Shown here one piece after another: positions 5,147 to 10,533 of a DNA stretch of 10,533 bases (the stretch's first letter is position 1; each line of letters opens with the position of its first letter). Source of the DNA: a bacterium HR20 (GTDB lineage: Bacteria > Bacteroidota > Ignavibacteria > Kapaibacteriales > NICIL-2); the NCBI GenBank assembly GCA_002898675.1, contig BEHW01000077.1, forward strand, positions 1-10,533. The letters are read 5' to 3'. The notes beneath the pieces were generated by a model, which saw only the letters and a program-made list of their open reading frames with translations, searched no databases and was not told the origin of the DNA. The translations under genes were made by a program, and so were the position numbers.

Positions 5147-7968
5147 CGCTGCGTCCGCGGGCCTTTCCTGCGATGAGGCATCGGCGAAGTGTCCTGGCAT
5201 GAGGATGTTGCCAAGCTACGGCGTAGCTCGGCGCGAAGCTCTTCGTCTGGCTCGCGCGCAAGGTACGCAAGGAGTGTACACCGAAGGGGTGACGCTGCAA
5301 CGGTTCGGTAAAATGCAGCGCGCACTGCGGGCGATTGCTCGAGCACGGCATTTTCCAACTGCGACCACTGCTGCCAAAAGTTGGCCGCACCCGAATCGAG
5401 CATACTAACGCACAGCACAGTGGCGATCTTTCCGCGTTCGGTTGTCTCGCTGCGCAGCAGTCGTGCAAGCGTGGTGGGGTTCCAATCGTTGCTTTCGCGA
5501 AGACCGAGTATAGCACTGGTGCGAACAATTGCCGCCGAGTCGCGGAACGCACGCAGCACGTATTCCTGCGCCGCCCCGCCGAGTGCCGCCGAGAGCGCAT
5601 AAGCAGTCCGTGCACGTACCCATGAATGTTCATCGGCGAGCAAGCGAACGATCCGGCGGGCGACGCTGGCAAACTTGCCTTCGCCAATTTGCTGCACCGC
5701 CGCTGCACGCACACGCCAATCGCGATGTCGTGTCAGCGCTACTGCGGAATCGGCCAGTGCTGCGATGCGGCACTTCCCGATCGCCCACAAGCAGAACAGA
5801 ACCGTCGTCGTATTCGGTGAACGGAGGGAGTCGGCAATCAGCCGCATTACCGCCAGCGAATCACTCCGATAGAGCCGCGGGATGATGTCCTCCAGTGCGA
5901 GACGCTCGCGTGGAAAGCGTGTCCCCAGTTTGCGGGCAAGGTATCCCAGCGCAGCGCTCCCGTAGCGAACAATCGCTGTCCGTGCAGGCGCAACCAGTGG
6001 CTGGTACTTGAGCAGTGGCGTCGTCGCAAGCACGAACAAACTATCGAGCGAGGCTGGCAGCAGCGTATCCGGAGTGCTCTTGGATGTCGTCGCTTTGCTC
6101 TCTCCCTGAAGAGTATCGAGCTGGGCATCCCATGCAATGCCGAAGGTTGATTTGATCTGCACCGTGTGATTTGCAAGCACGAAGGCATAGCGATCGTTTC
6201 CACTCGCATCAGCGAAAATTCCTAACATTGGAAGACCTCGCCGGAGATCAGAAAAGCCCCGTGTGTTGCTTTCGCTACGGGCAACGTACGCATCATCGCC
6301 GCTTCGATCGAGAAAGATGCTAACAGCGTTGGCATTGCCGCCACCGAGCGAGAGTGACTCGGCAACGTATGCATCATCGCCTGCTTCGTCGTAAAGCATC
6401 CCGACTCCGACGTCATGCCCACAGCCTTGCGAAACACCGCGTGCAAGGTACACGTCGTTGCCCTCGCGATCCCAGAGCAAGCCGTGCGCAAAGTGGATCC
6501 CTGCCCCTTGCGCATACTGATAGGCGACGTAACGATCCTCCCCTTTCCGATCGTCGAGCATGCCAAGGCCGAACCAGTATGCTGTTCCCTGCCCGTAGAT
6601 GTCGGTGGTGTAGATGTCGTTCCCCTCGCGATCGCTCAGCAGAGCAATGCCCCCGCTGGCAAGAGGCCGGTAGCCGAGCGCTGCGCCTTGCGTGAACGTC
6701 AGATAATGCGACTCGTAGCGGAGGACATCGAGGAACGGACTCGCCGTCGTGTAGTGGTCGTTGCCTCGAGCGTCCACAAGGATCGCCACACCCCGTGTCC
6801 CAGCGAATGCTTGGCCGTGAGCAGCGACGGCGTAGTGATCATTGCCGCCATCGTCGAAGAGGATTCCAACGCCGAATGCAGCAGCAGCCTGGCTGAAGAC
6901 ACCTCCGACGTAGGAATCGCTGCCAGCCATGTCGTGCAAAATTCCAACACCCCACAGGCCGCTCCCCAGCGTGATGTTCCCGGCGCGGTAGCTATCGTCG
7001 CCATCAACATCGAGCAGGATTCCGCATCCTGCAACACCGGCACCGAGCGTATAGTCACCCCCAACGTACACATCGTTACCACCTAGGTCAATGATCACCT
7101 GGGCGCCACGCTCGAAGGCACGCTCCTTTGTGGATTCGAGGAAGTAGGCATCATTGCCTCCGACATCGAAGATGAATGCGTAATCGCCGCGATAGACGTC
7201 ATCGCCAGGTCCGCCGATTGCACATCGTCCGATTGGAGTGTCCCAGACAATCGTGCGAATGCTATCCCGCAAAAGCTGCTGTGCAGAGCGCGTTCGCTGG
7301 AGCAGTTCGACCAAGTACGTGTAGAGCTGGAGGCCACCGATGATGGTGCTACTGAGATCGGGCGTAAGCGCTGCATCGAAGTATTCCCGTGCGATTGAAT
7401 CCCCGCGGAGTTCTGCTTCTTTGAGTTGGTAGGGGTCGGCTTTTTCATCCTCAGCGCTCAGGAGCCAGAGGGAATCGCTCTTGGCAAAGAGAAGCTGGCT
7501 GCTCCGGAGGAAGCGCCGCAGTTGCTGCGTGGCAGTGCGATATGCTGCGATTGGCGCAAGGTACTGCTGAACGATGCTCTGATAGACCAGTGACGATCGA
7601 AGAAGCGCAGAATCGCTCGCGATTGAAGGGTAGAACTCCCAGCTTGCTCGCTGATCGAGCCTCAGGGGCGTAGTGCTCGAATACCCGCAGAGCGCAGCCA
7701 AACTATCGTACACGTGCAGATCAGCAGTGCTCTTGAGTGCATCGGCATAGCGCGAGAGCTGCTCGCAGCGCCGAATCATTGCAAGCGGATCGGCAAATAC
7801 GTCCTCAACCGCGGCAAGCCGGTGCCGATCACTGCCAGCCAGGTCGCTCGGGAGCACAAGATCCCGCCACTCCATTCCGAGCCGCCTGAGTGCTTGCTCC
7901 AGAATCGCCCGCGGCTGCTGCGCAACCGCAGCTACTACACATGCCACAAAGACCAAAAGCCACTTCAT
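5143..7968 (-). CDS. Exported Asp/Gly/Tyr-repeat protein with C-terminal HEAT-like repeats
   Basis: 941 residues, function not recognised. Residues 1-16 form a Sec signal peptide (Lys, then a hydrophobic run ending AVAQ), so it acts outside the inner membrane. Residues 17-245 are helical and without motif. Residues 255-594 hold a tandem repeat whose core is L-x-D-x-x-G-x-D-x-Y, often followed by QG/LG and G-x-G-h-L; the paired Asp and Gly suggest a calcium-binding beta-solenoid, only one copy (GGPGDDVYR, 252-260) matching the RTX nonapeptide. A Ser/Thr-rich linker (615-640) follows. Residues about 660-920 are HEAT-like helical repeats (DWRVRAAAVQQIGEG, HSWVRARTAYALSAAL, AIVRTSAILGLRES). There is no type IX sorting domain; the C-terminus is short and basic. 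It starts 6 bp after the ribD stop and its TGA overlaps the ATG of the rqcH-like gene. It could be a periplasmic or surface scaffold or adhesin; that is speculation. Confidence 0.87.
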   Translation of the reverse strand: MKWLLVFVACVVAAVAQQPRAILEQALRRLGMEWRDLVLPSDLAGSDRHRLAAVEDVFADPLAMIRRCEQLSRYADALKSTADLHVYDSLAALCGYSSTTPLRLDQRASWEFYPSIASDSALLRSSLVYQSIVQQYLAPIAAYRTATQQLRRFLRSSQLLFAKSDSLWLLSAEDEKADPYQLKEAELRGDSIAREYFDAALTPDLSSTIIGGLQLYTYLVELLQRTRSAQQLLRDSIRTIVWDTPIGRCAIGGPGDDVYRGDYAFIFDVGGNDAYFLESTKERAFERGAQVIIDLGGNDVYVGGDYTLGAGVAGCGILLDVDGDDSYRAGNITLGSGLWGVGILHDMAGSDSYVGGVFSQAAAAFGVGILFDDGGNDHYAVAAHGQAFAGTRGVAILVDARGNDHYTTASPFLDVLRYESHYLTFTQGAALGYRPLASGGIALLSDREGNDIYTTDIYGQGTAYWFGLGMLDDRKGEDRYVAYQYAQGAGIHFAHGLLWDREGNDVYLARGVSQGCGHDVGVGMLYDEAGDDAYVAESLSLGGGNANAVSIFLDRSGDDAYVARSESNTRGFSDLRRGLPMLGIFADASGNDRYAFVLANHTVQIKSTFGIAWDAQLDTLQGESKATTSKSTPDTLLPASLDSLFVLATTPLLKYQPLVAPARTAIVRYGSAALGYLARKLGTRFPRERLALEDIIPRLYRSDSLAVMRLIADSLRSPNTTTVLFCLWAIGKCRIAALADSAVALTRHRDWRVRAAAVQQIGEGKFASVARRIVRLLADEHSWVRARTAYALSAALGGAAQEYVLRAFRDSAAIVRTSAILGLRESNDWNPTTLARLLRSETTERGKIATVLCVSMLDSGAANFWQQWSQLENAVLEQSPAVRAAFYRTVAASPLRCTLLAYLAREPDEELRAELRRSLATSSCQDTSPMPHRRKGPRTQR
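6187..7206 (-). repeat. Imperfect tandem repeat, 78-81 bp period, encoding G-x-D-x-Y units
   Basis: Inside the exported repeat protein, thirteen G-x-D-x-Y motifs begin at residues 255, 271, 297, 323, 349, 375, 402, 449, 476, 503, 530, 557 and 590. Most spacings are 26 or 27 residues (78 or 81 bp). Exceptions are a 16-residue first step, a 47-residue step at 402-449 with an insertion (LDVLRYESHYLTF region), and a 33-residue last step. Twelve units also carry an Asp exactly five residues before the core Asp. The units are diverged at DNA level, so this is an old protein repeat and not a fresh DNA duplication. Confidence 0.85.
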
Positions 7969-7974
7969 CGCCGA

Positions 7975-9108
7975 CTACGAAGGACGTTGCGGCAGCAAGA
8001 TAAGATGCGTATCATCGCCCGCACGTCCGAGTGCATGATACTGCCAGCGCGGCGCTGACTGCAGCGATTGTGCCGAAAGCGCTGCAGTGAAGGATATGCC
8101 TTGGCCCAGCATCATCGGTGCCACAAAGAGATGGAGCTCATCCAACAGTCCATGCTCGATGCACCACGAGAGAACCTGCGCGCCCCCTTCGACAAGGACC
8201 GATGTGATGGACAGTTCCTTGCCGATCGTCACAAATAGTTCGTCGAGCGCAAGACGCCCCGCGCTCGTTACGGAAACACCGACGACCGTGATGCCCTCCC
8301 TACGAAGTGCATCTGCTGCTGAAGATTCGGCACGCTCGCGCGAGGTCGCGACGATCGTCCGCATTCGGTGCTCATCGCACAGCACGCGGTAGTTCATCGA
8401 AAGCCGAAGCCCTGTATCGAGCACAATCCGACGTGGCATCCTTCCCCGGACAAGCCGTGGCCCAAGGTGCGGGTTATCGCGTTCGACTGTCGCACGTCCG
8501 ACAAGCACTGCGTCCACTTCCGCCCGGAGTGCATGGGCACGGCGTCGCGCTTCTTCTCCGCTGATCCACTGCGACTGCCCCTCACGTGTGGCGATGAAGC
8601 CATCGAGCGAGATTGCGCCCTTGCCGATGACGTATGGCATGCCCGTCGTCACGTGCTTGACGAAAAAGCGATTGATCCACCGACATTCCGCTTCGAGGAC
8701 ACCGACAGTAACCTCGATCCCTGCTTGTTGCAATCGCTCGATGCCACCCTGGGCCTGAGGGTTGGGATCACGCATGCCAACGACGACTCGCCGAATCCCG
8801 CGACTCGGATCGAGCGTGCCATCGGGCCGCTGCTTCGTTGCAAGGATTGCATCGGTACACGGCGGCTGCTTGCCGTGGTGGTTACACGGTTCGAGCGTTA
8901 CGACCATCGTCGCACCCTCGAGACTTTCCGATGCTCGACGAAGTGCATGGACTTCGGCATGGATGCCGCCGTAGTGATCGTGCCACCCCTCGGAGATGAT
9001 GCGTCCATCACGAACGAGGACACATCCGACACGCGGGTTGGGGCTTACTTTCCCTGTTCCGCGGAGTGCCACGTGCAGTGCTCTCCGCATTGCGTCTGCA
9101 TCAGTCAT
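7975..9108 (-). CDS. ribD: Bifunctional riboflavin biosynthesis protein RibD (deaminase / reductase)
   Basis: 377 residues, full family length. It performs two cytoplasmic steps of riboflavin synthesis: deamination of the 2,5-diamino-6-ribosylamino-pyrimidinone phosphate, then NADPH-dependent reduction of the ribosyl side chain. N-terminal deaminase: NPRVGCVLV (24-32), catalytic HAE (50-52), and the zinc motif LEPCNHHGKQPPC with Cys75 and Cys84. DPNPQAQGG (114-122) closes the domain. C-terminal reductase: GKGAISLDGFIAT (162-173), QWISGEEARRRAHALRAEVDAVLVG (180-204), the DNPHLGPRLV stretch (211-220), and LVEGGA (305-310). All key residues are present. A short insertion (about residues 91-103, KQRPDGTLDPSRG) sits after the zinc motif. 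The start at ATG 9108 overlaps the lipoprotein gene's stop as ATGA, so translation is probably coupled; the stop is 6 bp before the repeat-protein gene. No other rib gene is in the window, and no FMN riboswitch could be recognised. Confidence 0.96.
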   Translation of the reverse strand: MTDADAMRRALHVALRGTGKVSPNPRVGCVLVRDGRIISEGWHDHYGGIHAEVHALRRASESLEGATMVVTLEPCNHHGKQPPCTDAILATKQRPDGTLDPSRGIRRVVVGMRDPNPQAQGGIERLQQAGIEVTVGVLEAECRWINRFFVKHVTTGMPYVIGKGAISLDGFIATREGQSQWISGEEARRRAHALRAEVDAVLVGRATVERDNPHLGPRLVRGRMPRRIVLDTGLRLSMNYRVLCDEHRMRTIVATSRERAESSAADALRREGITVVGVSVTSAGRLALDELFVTIGKELSITSVLVEGGAQVLSWCIEHGLLDELHLFVAPMMLGQGISFTAALSAQSLQSAPRWQYHALGRAGDDTHLILLPQRPS

Positions 9109-9941
9109 CGCGCTTTGCCCTTCCAGTCGAACGCTATACGTGCTGTGTAGGGATACGGCTTGGCAACAATCGAAAGAACTGCTGTGTAGCGACCGGGCGG
9201 AAGCGGAACTCCCTCGTTGTCAGTTCCTGGCCACTCGAAGGTGTACCGCTTGAGTTCCCCACGACGCCGTGGCTCGACGGAACTCACCTCTTGCAGGTAG
9301 TTCATCCCAGCATTGCTGGCAAAGCGAAGGCTGCCGCGTTCATCAAAAATCTCTACCCGGAAGCGCTCACTGGTCGGGTGGTAATCCTCGCCCGTGCCAC
9401 GATTGCGTTGAGCAAGGAGTGCGAAGGTAACACTTGAGTCCGTCTGGGCATCAATAAACGGCGTCACCGTGATAAAGGGCGGCATCGAGTCAACTGGCAA
9501 GGACAGCACGGTATCGAGCCGTACTTCGTACTGCTTCCGCGCGAGCGTACTGAAGCGTATCACGCACTGGAGCGTATCAATGGCCAGCCCGAGTGGATTG
9601 CTCCAATAGGCTGTCCCTTCCGTGCTGATACTGTCGAGTTTTTCCCGAAAGCCCGTTGTGCCGTTGATAAGGGCAAGGTACAACGTGGTATCGAAATTCG
9701 ATCGGCCCCGCAATTGCAGCAGAGCAACGATCGAATCTATCCCGAACACAAAGCGGTGCTGCGGAGACGTGGTATCGCGAAGGGTTGCAACCATCACATC
9801 GAGCGAGATTCCACGGCGCTCAATGCGCAGGTCAATCTTGGGTGGAACCGGCGGGGCATGATGAGCAACCAGCTGCGGCGGATGGTGCACAGACCGACAG
9901 CTGAGAAAAATCGCTAGTCCTATGAACAGCGATCGTACCAT
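9105..9941 (-). CDS. Putative lipoprotein with C-terminal BsuPI-like (intracellular proteinase inhibitor) domain
   Basis: 278 residues. The N-terminus is a short hydrophobic leader ending in FLSC with Cys15, a loose lipobox (Leu and Ser before Cys fit, Phe at -3 is unusual), followed by a Pro/His-rich spacer. This points to a lipid-anchored envelope protein. Residues 35-160 look like beta-rich sequence without a known motif. Residues about 171-258 match the pattern of BsuPI domains: polar RFRVEIFDERGSLRFAS (193-209), a YLQEV step, GELKRYTFEWPGTDNEG (228-244) and the closing PPGRYTAVLSI (248-258). The domain is an immunoglobulin-like fold named for a Bacillus subtilis inhibitor; in envelope proteins it is often just a structural module, so protease inhibition should not be assumed. 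The stop overlaps ribD's start (ATGA, 9105-9108). It is the first gene after the candidate terminator behind L25, so it may head the operon; I see no convincing promoter in the 97-bp gap. Confidence 0.72.
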   Translation of the reverse strand: MVRSLFIGLAIFLSCRSVHHPPQLVAHHAPPVPPKIDLRIERRGISLDVMVATLRDTTSPQHRFVFGIDSIVALLQLRGRSNFDTTLYLALINGTTGFREKLDSISTEGTAYWSNPLGLAIDTLQCVIRFSTLARKQYEVRLDTVLSLPVDSMPPFITVTPFIDAQTDSSVTFALLAQRNRGTGEDYHPTSERFRVEIFDERGSLRFASNAGMNYLQEVSSVEPRRRGELKRYTFEWPGTDNEGVPLPPGRYTAVLSIVAKPYPYTARIAFDWKGKAR

Positions 9942-9952
9942 ATGCTCGCGGC

Positions 9953-10008
9953 AAAAAGTGAGAGTGCGTAATGAGGCTCAACCGAGCCGCTGCAAATATC
10001 GGCACTCT
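9953..10008 (-). terminator. Candidate branched-hairpin terminator after the L25 gene
   Basis: On the minus strand, AGAGTGC (10008-10002) pairs with GCACTCT (9967-9961). The enclosed sequence contains a second perfect hairpin, GGCTC-GGTT-GAGCC (9988-9975). After the outer stem comes CAC and then five T (9957-9953). It lies 30 bp after the L25 stop and before the lipoprotein start. The short T-run and the three-base offset make it weaker than a standard intrinsic terminator; it could instead be an RNA-processing structure. Confidence 0.4.
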
Positions 10009-10037
10009 GCACGATGCACAGGGCAGCGAGCAGATGG

Positions 10038-10533
10038 TTACTCCTCGGTCTTTTTGCCCTTTTGCGCGACGAGTTCTGGTTCAGTCGGTGATGCTTCCGT
10101 TGGCGTTTCTTCGGAGATACGCTTTGCAATCACCGCCGCAATTGCCACATCGGGAGCCATGCGGAAAGTAATCCCCGGCAGCGAGAGATCGCCAACATGC
10201 ACTGATTGACCAATCCGCAGACCGGAGACATCTACCTCGATATGCTCGGGGAGATCGGCGGGTTTGCAGACGACGGTCAATTTATGCACTAGCTGTTCGA
10301 GCAGCCCGCCTTGTTCGTGGACGCCGATCGGTGTCCCAACTAATTGAACAGGGACCTCGAACTCCGATGCACGGTCGGCGCTGATGCCGTAGAAGTCAAC
10401 GTGCGTGATTGCATCGGTCACAGGATCGAAGGCGACGTCTTTGAGGATGCACTCGTAGGTTGCTTGCGTTTCTTCGATGCGAAGCTGCACGAGGTGCGTT
10501 TCCCGTGTATAGACCAACGGTCGCAAGGCCAGT
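10038..10533 (-). CDS. rplY: 50S ribosomal protein L25 / general stress protein CTC (C-terminal part, 5' end outside window)
   Basis: About 165 residues are visible; the frame stays open to the right-hand edge, so the true start is beyond the window. L25/CTC binds 5S rRNA in the large subunit. The visible part begins with the family's LALRPLVYT strand, then the end of the 5S-binding domain (ECILKDVAFDPVTDAITHVDFY). After it comes the TL5-type C-terminal domain (VPVQLVGTPIGVHEQGGLLEQLVHKLTVVC...LPEHIEVDVSGLRIGQSVHVGDL). This makes it the long CTC/TL5 form and not the short E. coli type. It ends with an acidic and lysine-rich tail (EETPTEASPTEPELV, then KGKKTEE). A peptidyl-tRNA hydrolase gene, a frequent companion, does not follow directly; the next gene is the putative lipoprotein after 97 bp and a candidate terminator. 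Confidence 0.93.
   Translation of the reverse strand, partial: LALRPLVYTRETHLVQLRIEETQATYECILKDVAFDPVTDAITHVDFYGISADRASEFEVPVQLVGTPIGVHEQGGLLEQLVHKLTVVCKPADLPEHIEVDVSGLRIGQSVHVGDLSLPGITFRMAPDVAIAAVIAKRISEETPTEASPTEPELVAQKGKKTEE

Noticed and set aside
4547..5176. A 209-codon plus-strand open frame opposite the rqcH-like gene
   Set aside because: It is antisense to the NFACT-N coding region, with biased composition and no domain.
6415..7086. A 223-codon plus-strand open frame opposite the repeat region
   Set aside because: Its apparent repetitiveness simply mirrors the D-x-x-G-x-D-x-Y repeats on the other strand.
6187..7206. The Asp/Gly repeats as a canonical RTX toxin domain
   Set aside because: Only one unit fits the nine-residue GGxGxDxUx pattern; the period is 26-27 residues and there is no C-terminal type I secretion signal or transporter gene nearby.
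8368..9150. A 260-codon plus-strand open frame opposite ribD
   Set aside because: It is antisense to the conserved ribD and has no recognisable motif.
1..10533. tRNA, rRNA, CRISPR, transposase or phage attachment site
   Set aside because: None was seen; the genes are packed with no room for a tRNA outside the short gaps, and no direct or inverted repeats flank a segment.

Overview
The window holds eight protein-coding genes and no detectable RNA gene, insertion sequence or CRISPR array. It most resembles a chromosomal segment of a Bacteroidota/Chlorobiota-type (FCB) bacterium with fairly high GC, perhaps near Ignavibacteria or Kapabacteria. That placement is inference. It rests on the near-absence of Shine-Dalgarno sequences before the starts, an ECF sigma gene followed by an anti-sigma-like protein with a barrel-like C-terminus, and the flavin reductase subtype. 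No rRNA or other decisive marker is present.

Left arm, + strand (7-3526): a flavin reductase-like FMN protein, a LiaF-like four-helix membrane protein with five FGG motifs, an ECF sigma factor, and a single-pass membrane protein. The last looks like an anti-sigma factor carrying a long Pro/Thr-rich linker and a predicted outer-membrane beta-barrel. Gaps are about 57 bp, 56 bp and then effectively zero, so this may be one transcription unit for envelope sensing. It ends at a textbook intrinsic terminator (3570-3604) that lies inside the coding region of the convergent gene.

Right arm, - strand (10533-3509, read right to left): the C-terminal part of ribosomal protein L25/CTC, a possible branched-hairpin terminator, a putative lipoprotein with a BsuPI-like domain, ribD (riboflavin synthesis), a 941-residue exported repeat protein, and an NFACT/RqcH-family ribosome quality-control protein. 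From the lipoprotein onward the genes are joined by ATGA overlaps (9105-9108 and 5143-5146) or a 6-bp gap, a tightly coupled operon of four functionally unlike genes.

The most distinctive items are the exported protein with twelve regularly spaced D-x-x-G-x-D-x-Y motifs (mostly 26-27 residues apart) followed by HEAT-like repeats, the anti-sigma/barrel protein that would span both membranes, and the RqcH homologue that appears to have Asn in place of the family's Asp before a conserved Arg. There is no gene-free stretch above 300 bases; the longest gap is about 97 bp.
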